Assembly: GCA_025358255.1 (NCBI GenBank) | Contig: JANYKC010000096.1 | Location: forward strand, 62,001 to 126,000 | Direction of reading: 5' to 3' | DNA: 64,000 nucleotides | Source: Spirochaetaceae bacterium | GTDB taxonomy: Bacteria > Spirochaetota > Spirochaetia > Treponematales > Rectinemataceae | The notes under the pieces: model-generated | Seen by the model: only the letters and a program-made list of their open reading frames with translations | The model's database searches: none | What the model was told of the DNA's origin: nothing | Translations under genes and position numbers: made by a program | Shown: positions 52,244-61,292 of the stretch, in pieces | Layout of the letters: every line of letters starts with the position of its first letter | Numbering within the stretch: the stretch's first letter is position 1

Positions 52244-53344
52244 CTAGAGCTTTGTGCTCTTCCCGTCAAATGCGCCATAGGCAAGGCGGGCATTCCTGCG
52301 AAAGGCCGCAATTTCCATCCAGGCCCTCCCGAGCACCGTGCCGTGGAGGCGTTCTCGGATTTCGGCGTCAGGAGCGGCAAGAAAGAAGCCTGCGGGAAGC
52401 CCGGGGCCGAGATGCCCCCCGCGGGCTCCCTTTTCAATGCCGCTTTTCCACCATGGGCAGGCCTCGAGGCAGAGATCGCATCCATACAGGCGATTGCCCC
52501 AGGCGGCCTCGATGGCGGGGGGCAGCACCGCGTCCAAGGCACTCCAGTGCTGGAGGCAGAGCTCGCGCCGGAAACCCATGGTCCCTTGCTCCGTGCAGGA
52601 TGGCGCTGCGGCGCGGCCATGCAGGCCGGCGACCTCGTCACCGGGGATGGCGCCGGTCGGGCAGGCCCGGACGCAGGCAGCGCAGGAGACACAGGGGCCG
52701 CCCGGAGGAAAAACCTCGGAATGGAAGGCGGCAGGGAGGACTTCGGGCTCGATCCGGATTGCCGAAGGGAGGAGAAGGACGCCCAGGATGGCTCCCGGCC
52801 CTATGGCATCGCCAAGGGAGGGATGGCCAGTGGCCTTGCCTTCCGCCCCGAGGATGACGAGGCTGTTCCGGCCGGGGCTCCCCAGCCCGGCAGCGAGGGC
52901 AAGGGGCTTTTCCGGCAGGCCGGAATTCGCAAGGATGCGCCAGTCGCGCGAGTGACCGGGGTCCAGTCCGGCGTCGCGCAGGCTTTGCCGTGCGGTGGAG
53001 GAGACCGCCCGGAGGCGGGCGCGAAGCTCGCCGTACCAATCGGCGCGGGCAAAACGGGCCAGGGCCAGCAACGGCCCCCCGTAGGGGAGGGCCCAGTCCG
53101 GCGGCTCGGGGGGGCCTTCACCGTAGGCCAGGGAGGCGACGACTGCCCCGCCAGCGCCGGGCAATCCGTAATCCTGCCACGCCGAAGGTGAGAGGCCAGA
53201 GCAAACCGATCGCAGCGTATCGCGGTCCAATAAGGCCCAGGATGAGGGGCCCTGCCCCGCCATGGCCGCGGATCCGAGAGCGGCATCGAGGATGGCAACG
53301 GCGGCCTTTGCGGCCGCCGTTGCTTCTTCGCTCGAGAAACCCAT
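52244..53344 (-). CDS. Epoxyqueuosine reductase QueG-like iron-sulfur protein
   Basis: 366 residues. Two [4Fe-4S] sites: CVSCAACVRACPTGAI (about 220-235) and the C-terminal set CLQHWS plus YGCDLCLEACPW (about 295). The N-terminal cobalamin-binding/DUF1730 region is present but divergent. Where QueG has VDxGPxxER..A..AGLGW.GK, this protein has ANSGLPEKPLALAAGLGSPGRN, so the proposed catalytic Asp is Asn. It may be QueG with altered chemistry or a paralogue. Co-transcribed with cheW. Confidence 0.72.
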   Translation of the reverse strand: MGFSSEEATAAAKAAVAILDAALGSAAMAGQGPSSWALLDRDTLRSVCSGLSPSAWQDYGLPGAGGAVVASLAYGEGPPEPPDWALPYGGPLLALARFARADWYGELRARLRAVSSTARQSLRDAGLDPGHSRDWRILANSGLPEKPLALAAGLGSPGRNSLVILGAEGKATGHPSLGDAIGPGAILGVLLLPSAIRIEPEVLPAAFHSEVFPPGGPCVSCAACVRACPTGAIPGDEVAGLHGRAAAPSCTEQGTMGFRRELCLQHWSALDAVLPPAIEAAWGNRLYGCDLCLEACPWWKSGIEKGARGGHLGPGLPAGFFLAAPDAEIRERLHGTVLGRAWMEIAAFRRNARLAYGAFDGKSTKL

Positions 53345-53356
53345 CGCTTGTTTTCG

Positions 53357-54595
53357 CTAGTAGGACGCGGCCGAGGCTCCCTCTTTGCGGGCCCTCTCGA
53401 TCTTCTGCATCTTCCGGTAGTATTCGGTCTGCTTTTCGATCTCCGTGACGTCGGTGACCATGAGCTTGTTTTCCTGGAGCTTGAACTTCGAGTTGTCAAG
53501 GAGCTTGTGGATGACGAGGTTGCCTTCTCCCGCCGGGAGGCCGACAAGGCCGATGAGCTCCTTCGGACCGATGTCGAAGCTGTAGGCCGCCCCGGATTTG
53601 AGGGGGATGCGGTTCTTCTCCAGCTGCATGAGGAGGGCGTCGTACATGCGCCCGAGGGGGTCGGAGATGAGGGTGTTGGCCAGCTGCTTGTAGATGAACC
53701 AGATCCGCTCGGAAAGCAGGGTCGTGAGGCGGGTGACGATCTGGGGCTGGGTCTGGACCATGCGCTCGAAATTTGCCTTGTTGACGGCGAAGAGGTAGGC
53801 GTCCTCGAAGGCCACGGCGCTCGCCGAACGGACCTTGTTCTCGAGGATCGCCATCTCGCCGAAGATGTCTCCCGGCTTGAGCACGGCCAGGAGGACCTCG
53901 TTGTTGTCCAGGATCTTGGTGATCTTCACCGAGCCTTTCTGGATGATATAGAGTTCCGAACCCGGCATGCCCTCGGAGAAGACCATCGTGTCCTTGGGAT
54001 AGAACCGGTTGAACTCCTCGTTGGAGCCGTCGAGGAAGACCGCCTTGGAATAGGGCTTGATCTTGCCAAGCCGCTCCCCGGCGAGGGCCACATGCTGTCC
54101 GTTCGGGCAGAACTTGAGGTATTGGTAATACGCGAAGTAAGCCTGGTTGTACTGGCTCTGCTTGGCATAGTACTCGGCGACGCGGAAGAGGTGGGAGGGA
54201 TCCGCCTCGGCGGTGTTCTTGAGGGTGAGGCGCATCAGGGCCTCGTCCAGATAGCGCATCCGCTTGGAAAACTGCAGGATGATCTTCATCGCGACGGGGG
54301 TGTTCTTCTCGATGAGGAGGCCGAACTGCTCCCGTTGCACGGAGATGAGCGTGCAATCCGTGACCGCCTGGGCGGTCTCGATGTGGGAATGGCTCGACAT
54401 CGTCGATACGACTCCGAAGAAATCGCCGGGACCGAGGGTATTTCCACCCTCCTCCTCAACAACCTCGACTTCCTTGGAAAGTCGCACCTTGCCTGATCGG
54501 ATGATGAAGAAGCGGTCGGCGTTCTGCTTCCCTTCGACGATGATGTATGAGTCTTTCTTGAAGTTGACGAACGAGAGCTGGAGCGGGTTTTCCAT
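53357..54595 (-). CDS. Double cyclic-nucleotide-binding-domain regulator
   Basis: 412 residues. CNB domain 1 (about 5-115: FFIIRSGKVRLSKEVEVV, GPGDFFGVVSTM) and CNB domain 2 (about 190-300: LYIIQKGSVKITKI, LKPGDIFGEMAILENKVRSASAV; here the PBC has GEMAIL and RSA, the cyclic-nucleotide phosphate-binding form). A short helical/TPR-like segment links them. After domain 2 is a helical region with a weak winged-helix (about 320-390). Spirochaete-type architecture. First gene of the unit leading to cheW; both sigma-70 and sigma-28 promoters upstream. Confidence 0.85.
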   Translation of the reverse strand: MENPLQLSFVNFKKDSYIIVEGKQNADRFFIIRSGKVRLSKEVEVVEEEGGNTLGPGDFFGVVSTMSSHSHIETAQAVTDCTLISVQREQFGLLIEKNTPVAMKIILQFSKRMRYLDEALMRLTLKNTAEADPSHLFRVAEYYAKQSQYNQAYFAYYQYLKFCPNGQHVALAGERLGKIKPYSKAVFLDGSNEEFNRFYPKDTMVFSEGMPGSELYIIQKGSVKITKILDNNEVLLAVLKPGDIFGEMAILENKVRSASAVAFEDAYLFAVNKANFERMVQTQPQIVTRLTTLLSERIWFIYKQLANTLISDPLGRMYDALLMQLEKNRIPLKSGAAYSFDIGPKELIGLVGLPAGEGNLVIHKLLDNSKFKLQENKLMVTDVTEIEKQTEYYRKMQKIERARKEGASAASY

Positions 54596-54636
54596 CCTGT
54601 TTCCTGACCGTACCTCGGACGACCGACTTCGGGTTA

Positions 54637-54665
54637 AGTATAGGGACCACGTTACGAGGTGTCAA
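54637..54665 (-). promoter_or_regulatory. Sigma-70 promoter of cyclic-nucleotide receptor operon
   Basis: Minus strand: -35 TTGACA (54660-54665, perfect), 17-bp spacer, -10 TATACT (54637-54642). Leader ~35 nt. Confidence 0.75.
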
Positions 54666-54683
54666 CGCAGGTCCCTCGCTACA

Positions 54684-54711
54684 CTATCGGCCCGACAGGG
54701 AAGTCACCTTA
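54684..54711 (-). promoter_or_regulatory. Sigma-28 promoter of cyclic-nucleotide receptor operon
   Basis: Minus strand: TAAG (54708-54711), 16-bp spacer, GCCGATAG (54684-54691). Seven of eight bases match the -10 consensus. Lies 19 bp upstream of the sigma-70 -35 box. Confidence 0.6.
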
Positions 54712-54745
54712 GCCCCATCGGACCAATTCGACCGCAGTGACTATA

Positions 54746-56029
54746 TCATGGCAAGGGAAAGCGCGCAGTGAGCCTCAGCACTTTTTCCTTCACGGCGCAG
54801 ATCACCTTTTCGTCGCCCTTGGCCTTCAAAACTTCCATAATATACCCCGCAATCTCGCCCATCTCAGCCTTTCCCATGCCGCGGGTGGTCACGGCAGGGC
54901 TTCCCACGCGGATTCCCGAGGTTATGAAGGGGCTCTTCTGGTCAAAGGGTATGCCGTTCTTGTTCACCGTGATATGGGCCTCATCGAGCCATTTCTCGGA
55001 CTCCTTGCCCGTGATGCCCAAGGGCGACACGTCCACGAGCATGAGGTGGTTGTCGGTGCCGCCGGATACGATGCGGGCTCCACCGGCGGAAAGCGCGGCG
55101 GCGATGGCCTTGGCGTTGTCCAGGACCCGTTGCTGGTAGGCCTTGAACTCGGGGCTCAGGGCTTCCTTGAACGCGACCGCCTTGCCGGCGATCACGTGCA
55201 TGAGGGGACCTCCTTGTATGCCGGGGAAGGTCGTGCCGTCGAGTATCTCCGACCATAGCTTGGTCTTGTCGCCCTTGGGATTCATGATGCCCTGGTCGTT
55301 TTCCCCGTCCTTCCCGACAAGCACCATGCCGCCGCGGGGACCACGCAGGGTCTTGTGGGTCGTGGTGGTGGTGAAGTGGGCCAGCTTTACGGGACTCGGA
55401 TGGAGGCCCGCCGCGACAAGGCCGGCGATATGGGCCATGTCGACCATGAGGTAGGCGCCGACCTCGTCGGCTATGGCGCGGAAGCGCTCGAAATCGAGGA
55501 TGCGGCAGTAGGCCGAGGCTCCGGCCACGATGAGGCGGGGCTTCGACTCGCGGGCTATGCGGGCCATCTCGTCATAGTCGATGGTCTCGGTTTCCTTGTT
55601 CACCCCGTAGCTCGCGATCCTGTACATCTTGCCGGAGAAGGAGACGGGGGCTCCATGGGTGAGGTGCCCACCATGGGCAAGGTTCATGCCGAGGATGGTG
55701 TCTCCAGGCTTGAGGACCGAGAAATAGACCGACATGTTGGCCTGGGATCCGGAATGGGCCTGGACATTGGCATGATCGGCGCCAAAAAGGGCCTTGGCGC
55801 GGTCGCGGGCCAGGTTCTCGGCGATATCCACGAATTCGCAGCCGCCATAGTAGCGCTTTCCCGGATAGCCTTCGGCGTATTTGTTGGTCAGGACCGATCC
55901 CACGGCCTCGCGCACGGCGGCCGAAGTGTAATTCTCGCTCGCGATGAGCTCGAGGTTCTCGCTTTGGCGAGCTGTCTCGAGCTGGATGGCCCTGAAGAGC
56001 TCGGGATCCTGCTTTTCGATGACGGACAT
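54746..56029 (-). CDS. glyA: Serine hydroxymethyltransferase
   Basis: 427 residues from the ATG at 56029 with AAGGAGG 5 bp upstream. PLP lysine in [14 protein letters not shown] (about 230), [12 protein letters not shown] (about 30), [13 protein letters not shown] (about 55). Interconverts serine and glycine with tetrahydrofolate. It complements the gcv operon of the same window. A -10 TATACT at 56076-56081 (minus) with a weak -35 may be its promoter. Confidence 0.97.
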   Translation of the reverse strand: MSVIEKQDPELFRAIQLETARQSENLELIASENYTSAAVREAVGSVLTNKYAEGYPGKRYYGGCEFVDIAENLARDRAKALFGADHANVQAHSGSQANMSVYFSVLKPGDTILGMNLAHGGHLTHGAPVSFSGKMYRIASYGVNKETETIDYDEMARIARESKPRLIVAGASAYCRILDFERFRAIADEVGAYLMVDMAHIAGLVAAGLHPSPVKLAHFTTTTTHKTLRGPRGGMVLVGKDGENDQGIMNPKGDKTKLWSEILDGTTFPGIQGGPLMHVIAGKAVAFKEALSPEFKAYQQRVLDNAKAIAAALSAGGARIVSGGTDNHLMLVDVSPLGITGKESEKWLDEAHITVNKNGIPFDQKSPFITSGIRVGSPAVTTRGMGKAEMGEIAGYIMEVLKAKGDEKVICAVKEKVLRLTARFPLP

Positions 56030-56123
56030 GTCCCCTCCTTCCTTTTCGACGGCCGCGGAGCACGCCGCCATCACCAGTATAGCTTACAGAACTCCGCGCC
56101 GGGAATGCGCGGACGAAAAAGCG

Positions 56124-57818
56124 TCAATAAAGTCCCGTGACCTCCACCTCGCTCCAGAAGGATGAATAGGCTTCGAGCGCGCCCGAGGATTCCTCGTAGA
56201 AGCTCTGCAGGGCCATGGGATGCTGGGGGGAGGCATGGCGGGCGGTCTGGGACATCGGCTGGAAGACCGAATAGCCCCTCGAAAACGCGATATGGCGATT
56301 GTCGAGGTTGCCGAAATACCGGGTCCTGTCCTCGAAGGCCACGGCGAAATCCCCGGGGGAGGCGCCCGAGCCAAGGATGGGATCCATGGGCACCCAGCCC
56401 AGCCCGAAGATGTAGAACTCCACCCAGGCGTGGCGAGCCGCCTTTCGGCCCGGATCCACGAGATAGCCCTTTACCGGCAAGGCGGGGATGCCCGCGGCGC
56501 GGAGGACTGCCGTGGCGGCGAGGGCATAGCTGCTGGAGTCGGCGATTCTGAGGCTTAGGGAGGAGAGGGGCTTCCTCTCAAACGAGGAGTCTGTCCAGGC
56601 CAGGTTCTTGATGAGCCATTCATAGACGAGTCGGGAGGCCTTCCAGGGGTTCCTTTCGCCGGCCACGATTTTCTTGGCCAAGGCCTGGATCTCGGGCGCA
56701 TCGGAGGGGACCATTTTGTCGGCGGCCGTATACGCGGCGGCCAAGGGGGGGAGGTCGGAGACCTTGACGATCTTGTCCGGATCCACCGTTGTCTCGACGC
56801 CCCAGGCTTGGATGAGCCAGGATTGGTTGACGGCCACGTCCTGGTTCGTGGAGAGGTCCTTGAACTGGTAGAGGGCGGAGCCCCGGTAATTGGGTACATA
56901 GGGGGCGGGTTCCTGGGAGAGGGCGCGGACAATGCGCTGGGAGGCAGATTCAACAGGCCGGGGAACCCATAGATAAAGCTCGTTCGGTCCAGAGGCCCGC
57001 AGCTTGGTGAGATTCACCGAATAGGAGAGCGAATAGGAGCGCTTGTCCTTGAAATGCTTGCGTCCCGGGAGGTCGGAGACCGAAAAGAAGACCGCGTTGC
57101 TTTTCCCCATGCCCGTGTCGACGATGACGCTTCCCGAAGAAGCCCCGTCAGGCACGCGGACTCGGATTTCCTTGTCGGACCAGAGTTCGTAGCCCAGGTC
57201 CACGTCGCTGTTCTGGACAAAGCTGGCGGCTCCCCTATCCTCTGGGCCTGAACTCATCCCTTCTGGGTTCCAGCCAAAATGCACGGTCCCGAGGCCGCGG
57301 TTGGAGCCAAAATTGAGGCCGGAGATGACGAGGAGGGAGCCTATCTGCCCCTGCTCCGCGGAGATCGACGTGACATAAGGCCCCGTCCTGCCTTGGGCGG
57401 CGCCGCGGGGAGAAGAGGGCAAGCTCGCGCGGTTCATGAAAAGCTTGGCATTGCTTCTTCCGTGTTTCGTGACCACATGGACGAGGCCAGATTCGGCGCC
57501 AGGGGGAAGGCTGATCGTGATGCTGTCGGCATGCCAGGAGATATACGAGGAGGCGGTAGGAGCCAGCCCGTCAATCTCGACATGGGAATCGCCCCGGACC
57601 GCCCCGAAATTGCGGCCGATCAGGCTGACCGTGCCGCCCGACTCCACGACGACGGGGGAAAGCGCATCTATATGGGGCTCCACCAGAAGTGAATAGCCCC
57701 AGGCCAGTGCGCTGGAGGCGAGGCCGACAAGCGCGATGGCAAGCGCCGAGCCGAGGATCCGGATCCTTGCCCTCCTTGAGGGAATGAAGGGGGACCGCTT
57801 GGGGTGGAGGCTCGTCAC
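56124..57818 (-). CDS. Secreted/anchored protein with two IPT/TIG domains and an inactive-looking transglutaminase core
   Basis: 564 residues. N-terminal signal/anchor helix (about 20-42), two TIG/IPT beta-sandwich domains (about 48-125 and 145-250: IDALSPVVVESGGTVSLIGRNFG and VTSISAEQGQIGSLLVISGLNFG), a linker, and a transglutaminase-like core (about 385-500). The core keeps RHAWVEFYI (His) and GWVPMDPI (Asp), but the position of the catalytic Cys reads IADSSSYALAA, that is Ser. Last gene of the ECF operon; overlaps the preceding gene by 4 bp. A structural or binding role at the envelope seems more likely than catalysis. Confidence 0.75.
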   Translation of the reverse strand: MTSLHPKRSPFIPSRRARIRILGSALAIALVGLASSALAWGYSLLVEPHIDALSPVVVESGGTVSLIGRNFGAVRGDSHVEIDGLAPTASSYISWHADSITISLPPGAESGLVHVVTKHGRSNAKLFMNRASLPSSPRGAAQGRTGPYVTSISAEQGQIGSLLVISGLNFGSNRGLGTVHFGWNPEGMSSGPEDRGAASFVQNSDVDLGYELWSDKEIRVRVPDGASSGSVIVDTGMGKSNAVFFSVSDLPGRKHFKDKRSYSLSYSVNLTKLRASGPNELYLWVPRPVESASQRIVRALSQEPAPYVPNYRGSALYQFKDLSTNQDVAVNQSWLIQAWGVETTVDPDKIVKVSDLPPLAAAYTAADKMVPSDAPEIQALAKKIVAGERNPWKASRLVYEWLIKNLAWTDSSFERKPLSSLSLRIADSSSYALAATAVLRAAGIPALPVKGYLVDPGRKAARHAWVEFYIFGLGWVPMDPILGSGASPGDFAVAFEDRTRYFGNLDNRHIAFSRGYSVFQPMSQTARHASPQHPMALQSFYEESSGALEAYSSFWSEVEVTGLY

Positions 57819-58543
57819 TTGTGCGGGGTCTCAGGGCCTGGGGGACTCCCCGTAGCCGCAGGACTTCCGGCTGCCTGGCTTCCCCACGGGGCCGCGAGGG
57901 CCGGGCCAGGCGCGGAAGGGCCAAGGGTGGCGGGGTTCGCCTGAGGCAGGAGTCGGGCGGGACCAGTGGCTGCCGGCAGGGGGGATCCAGCGGTGACTTG
58001 GGAACCGGTGGACTGGACAGGGCCCAAGGGCGCCGCGGAGCCGGACGCTGACTTGGCCGATGGCGGGGCCAGGGCATAATGCTCGACCGAAACCTCCACG
58101 CGCATCGCGGCCTCACCCGAAGTGGACCGGCCAAGGGGGAAAAAGTACACCCTTTCACCGTAGTGGACCGCCACCGTATCCAGGCTCGTGAAATAGGAAA
58201 GCTCGCCATTTGGCCGTTTCACCCAGACCTGCCCCTGGGTCACGAGGACCAGGCCGCCCTTGCCGTCGTCGAAGGGCGTCAACTGGACAAGTATGGCCAC
58301 GTTCGTTCCCACGAGCTTGACCCCCACGGGCGTGCCCGGAATGGTGGACCTGGAACTCCCCGCCTGCCAGGCCACGGTGTCGGCCTGGCCCATCACCACG
58401 GCGTTGATGGTGATCGTGAGCGCCTTGTCCTTGAGGCCCTCGGGGATGTCGCTTTCCCGGGATTGGGCGCGGGCGGCCACCGAGACGAAAAGGGCGCAGA
58501 ACGCCAGACAGAAGCCGGCAGGAAGGCGTTGACCTGAGGTCAT
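57815..58543 (-). CDS. Exported protein of the ECF operon, unknown function
   Basis: 242 residues from the ATG at 58543, overlapping the anti-sigma stop (ATGA). Signal peptide (MTSGQRLPAGFCLAFCALFVSVAARAQS). The body (about 35-150) is beta-rich (LTITINAVVMGQADTVAWQAG, GTNVAILVQLTPFDDGKGG, YFTSLDTVAVHYGERVYFFPLG), which recalls FecR-like domains without convincing identity. The tail (about 155-242) is Pro/Ala/Gly/Ser-rich and probably disordered. Translationally coupled on both sides. Confidence 0.65.
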   Translation of the reverse strand: MTSGQRLPAGFCLAFCALFVSVAARAQSRESDIPEGLKDKALTITINAVVMGQADTVAWQAGSSRSTIPGTPVGVKLVGTNVAILVQLTPFDDGKGGLVLVTQGQVWVKRPNGELSYFTSLDTVAVHYGERVYFFPLGRSTSGEAAMRVEVSVEHYALAPPSAKSASGSAAPLGPVQSTGSQVTAGSPLPAATGPARLLPQANPATLGPSAPGPALAAPWGSQAAGSPAATGSPPGPETPHK

Positions 58544-59190
58544 TTCCCAACCGTGCCGGTCATGGGGAGGAAGTTCGCGTCGGCGGCGCGGACGACGAGA
58601 GGTTTCCCGGAGGAATCGAGGGTCGCTCCGGAGGGAAGCTGGATCGTCAGGTTGACCTTGGCATCCTGGGTCTCGAGATAGCGGATGAGGGCTTCCATAT
58701 TGGCTGGCGGGGATGACAGGGGAGACAACTCCGCGGCGGCCAGGTTCTGCACGGCAGGCCGGGCGGGCTTGATGATGCCTGCGAAGGCAAGTCCGGCAAA
58801 GAACACAATGGCAGCGGCCGCGACCGCGGCGATAGGCATGGGGATGGCAAGTCGCCGCCGCCACAGGGCGACGCTTCCGGCGGCCCGGGTCGATCCGTCA
58901 AGGCCTGGGGATCGCTGTCCAATAGCGATGCCAGCTGTTTCGGCCGCTTCGGGGGAGGCGCAAGGAGGCGCGAGCCTGGGTCCCAACCTGGCCTCGAGGC
59001 GCCGCAGCACCGCGCTCTCCGCCTCCTGGCATGCGGAAGGCGCAAGGAGGGCGGCACGAAGCGCGCCGTAGCCTCTGGCCCGCTGGGCGCAATCGGAACA
59101 GGCGGAAAGGTGGCCCGCGATGCGTTCCTTCCAGGGAGAGGGCACCTCGCCATCGACGAAGGCCGAGATGAGTCCGGGTTCAGGACACAT
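58540..59190 (-). CDS. Anti-sigma factor with zinc-binding ZAS domain
   Basis: 216 residues. N-terminal anti-sigma domain with HLSACSDCAQ (HxxxCxxC, about 27-34) and an upstream Cys at residue 2, then a Pro/Ala linker, one membrane helix (about 120-142, PMPIAAVAAAAIVFFAGLAFAG), and a periplasmic domain with ANMEALIRYLETQDAKVNLTI. Should sequester the ECF sigma in the cytoplasm and release it on an envelope signal. Overlaps the sigma gene by 11 bp. Confidence 0.8.
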   Translation of the reverse strand: MCPEPGLISAFVDGEVPSPWKERIAGHLSACSDCAQRARGYGALRAALLAPSACQEAESAVLRRLEARLGPRLAPPCASPEAAETAGIAIGQRSPGLDGSTRAAGSVALWRRRLAIPMPIAAVAAAAIVFFAGLAFAGIIKPARPAVQNLAAAELSPLSSPPANMEALIRYLETQDAKVNLTIQLPSGATLDSSGKPLVVRAADANFLPMTGTVGK

Positions 59191-59716
59191 GCTTGCCCCC
59201 CTCCTTCATCATCGCAAGAAGGGCCTCGCGGGCCCTGAAAGCCCGCACTTTCACGTTACCCTCGGTTATTCCAAGGACCCTTCCGATCTCCCGGTAGTTC
59301 ATTCCACCGTACTCCTTCAGCACGAGGACAGATTTCAGGTTCTCGGGAAGTTTTTCAAGGAAGAAACGCATTTCCTCCCTGGACTCCCCACGCATGAGCT
59401 CCACATCTACCGCTTCGGTCTCCGCCTTCTCCCCACGCCACCATCGCTCGTAGGCGCGGGCCTCGCGGCCCTTGCGCTTCGCGTAATTCAGCGCTCCGTT
59501 CTTGACGACGCGTATGAGCCAGTATTTGGCATCGTCCAAGGTGGCAAAGGGGATCTTTTTCTCGATGAGCCGGATGAAGGACTCATGGACGATATCCTCG
59601 GCCGCCTCTTCGGTCCCGGCGATGCGATAGGCCACCCGGACAAGCATGGGAGCTGTGGCGTCGTAGAGTCGCCTGAGCTCTAGGTCACCGGGTGGTCCAC
59701 TGGATGAAAACAACAT
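59180..59716 (-). CDS. ECF RNA polymerase sigma factor
   Basis: 178 residues. Region 2 (about 20-85: LVRVAYRIAGTEEAAEDIVHESFIRL, AKYWLIRVVKNGALNYAKRK) and region 4 (about 115-165: LPENLKSVLVLKEYGGMNYREIGRVLGITEGNVKVRAFRARE). First gene of a four-gene sigma/anti-sigma/secreted/TIG operon. The GGAGG is only 2 bp before the ATG, so the TTG one codon later may be the true start. Autoregulation is likely, but I see no certain AAC/CGT-type promoter. Confidence 0.92.
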   Translation of the reverse strand: MLFSSSGPPGDLELRRLYDATAPMLVRVAYRIAGTEEAAEDIVHESFIRLIEKKIPFATLDDAKYWLIRVVKNGALNYAKRKGREARAYERWWRGEKAETEAVDVELMRGESREEMRFFLEKLPENLKSVLVLKEYGGMNYREIGRVLGITEGNVKVRAFRAREALLAMMKEGGKHVS

Positions 59717-59773
59717 CGCCTCCGTCTGGTTACGTTGAGCAGTTCGACTTTTGCGCAGTGCGGAAAGGCTTCA

Positions 59774-61240
59774 TCAAGCGAGCTTCCAGGTCGTCCCTCC
59801 AGCCCCGTCCTCAAGGACAATGCCCTTCCCCTTGAGCTCCAGGCGGATCGCGTCGGCGCGGGAGAAGTCCTTGGCTTTCTTGGCGAGGGCGCGCTCGGCC
59901 ACGAGTCCATCCGCCAAGGCGGCAAGCCCTGCATCGGCGACGGGAGCGACCGTCTTTTCGATCTCCGAAAGACCCAGTCCGAGGGCGAGGTCCATTTCGC
60001 AGGCGACCGCAAGGGCTTCCGCCGGGCTCAGGGCGGGATCCTTGAGGAGACCCCAAAGGTCGGCCAGGGCCCGGGGGGTGGATAGGTCGGTCGCGAGGTC
60101 ATCGAGGAAGGCATCCAGCCATTTCTGGGCCTGGGATGAGCGGGGCTCGCTGCCGGAGGGCGCCGCCATGGTTCCTCGAAGCTTGTTGGCGTGGCTTTCC
60201 AGGGCGGCTTTTTCCTTGATCGCCAGGATCCGCTCTCCCAAGGCCTTGCGCGAAGCCCTGGCGGAATCGAGGCCCTCGTACGAGAACTGGAGCTGGGAGC
60301 GATAGTGGGCGCCCAGGAGGAAATATCGGTAATCGAGGGGCTCGTAACCCGCGTCGACCAGGGTCTGGAGGGTGAGGAAGCTCCCGGAGGACTTGGACAT
60401 CTTCCCCTTGTCCATGACCAGGAACTCGTTGTGCATCCAGTAATTGACCCATTTATGGCCGGTAGCGGCCTCGGACTGGGCGATCTCGTTGGTATGGTGG
60501 ATGGGAACATGGTCGATGCCGCCGGCATGGATGTCGAACTGCTCTCCCAGGTACTTCATGCTCATCGCCGAGCACTCTATGTGCCATCCTGGATAGCCGC
60601 GCCCCCAGGGGCTGTCCCAGACCATCGCCTGGTTCTCGAATTTGGACTTGGTGAACCAGAGGGCAAAATCGGCGGGGTTCTTCTTGTTCGGGTCCATGTC
60701 GACCCGGGCGCGGGCCTTGAGGTCTTCCAGCTTGAGGAGGGCAAGCTCTCCGTAACCCGGGAATCTGGTCACATCGAAGTAGAGGTTGCCGCCGGCCGAG
60801 TAGGTAAAACCGTTGGCCTCGATGCGCTTTATCAGGGCGACCATCTCGCCCACGTGTTCGGTCGCCTTGCAGACCACGGTCGGGCGCCTGATGTTCATGC
60901 GCCCCGTGTCCTTGAAGAAGGCGGCCGTATAGAATTCGGCGATCTCGTAGACGCTCTTGCCGCGCTCCTGGGCCGTCTTCACCATCTTGTCCTCGCCCGT
61001 ATCCACGTCGCCGGCAAGATGGCCGACATCGGTGATGTTCATGACATGGGTCACGTCATAGCCGAGGAGGGTGAGGGTCCTTGCCAGGGTGTCGTGGAGG
61101 ACATAGGGACGGAGGTTGCCAATATGGGCATAATTGTAGACGGTAGGGCCGCAACCATAGAATCCGATCCTGCCGGGGACGAGGGGCACGAGGTCCTGGA
61201 CCTCCCTCCCGAGGGTGTTGAACAAGCGGATCGTACGCAT
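59774..61240 (-). CDS. cysS: Cysteinyl-tRNA synthetase
   Basis: 488 residues from the ATG at 61240, with AAGGAG 8 bp upstream; a longer frame crosses the murB start and is rejected. Class I signatures: HIGN in [18 protein letters not shown] (about 25-42) and KMSKSSGS (about 280). Zinc ligands: Cys in [16 protein letters not shown] and downstream His. Catalyses Cys-tRNA formation. 57 bp before the ECF operon; divergent from murB. Confidence 0.97.
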   Translation of the reverse strand: MRTIRLFNTLGREVQDLVPLVPGRIGFYGCGPTVYNYAHIGNLRPYVLHDTLARTLTLLGYDVTHVMNITDVGHLAGDVDTGEDKMVKTAQERGKSVYEIAEFYTAAFFKDTGRMNIRRPTVVCKATEHVGEMVALIKRIEANGFTYSAGGNLYFDVTRFPGYGELALLKLEDLKARARVDMDPNKKNPADFALWFTKSKFENQAMVWDSPWGRGYPGWHIECSAMSMKYLGEQFDIHAGGIDHVPIHHTNEIAQSEAATGHKWVNYWMHNEFLVMDKGKMSKSSGSFLTLQTLVDAGYEPLDYRYFLLGAHYRSQLQFSYEGLDSARASRKALGERILAIKEKAALESHANKLRGTMAAPSGSEPRSSQAQKWLDAFLDDLATDLSTPRALADLWGLLKDPALSPAEALAVACEMDLALGLGLSEIEKTVAPVADAGLAALADGLVAERALAKKAKDFSRADAIRLELKGKGIVLEDGAGGTTWKLA

Positions 61241-61255
61241 GATGGCGTCTCCTTC

Positions 61256-61285
61256 TTGCGGGACACAAGGAGTCCCGGCTACTAT
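61256..61285 (+). promoter_or_regulatory. murB promoter
   Basis: -35 TTGCGG (61256-61261), 18-bp spacer, -10 TACTAT (61280-61285). The ATG follows 7 bp later; no Shine-Dalgarno. Confidence 0.5.
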
Positions 61286-61292
61286 TGAGCGC

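Noticed and set aside
59717..59773. ECF-type promoter for the sigma operon (GAACT ... near GACGG)
   Set aside because: A GAAC-like element exists on the minus strand but the -10 part is not convincing and the spacing is uncertain.
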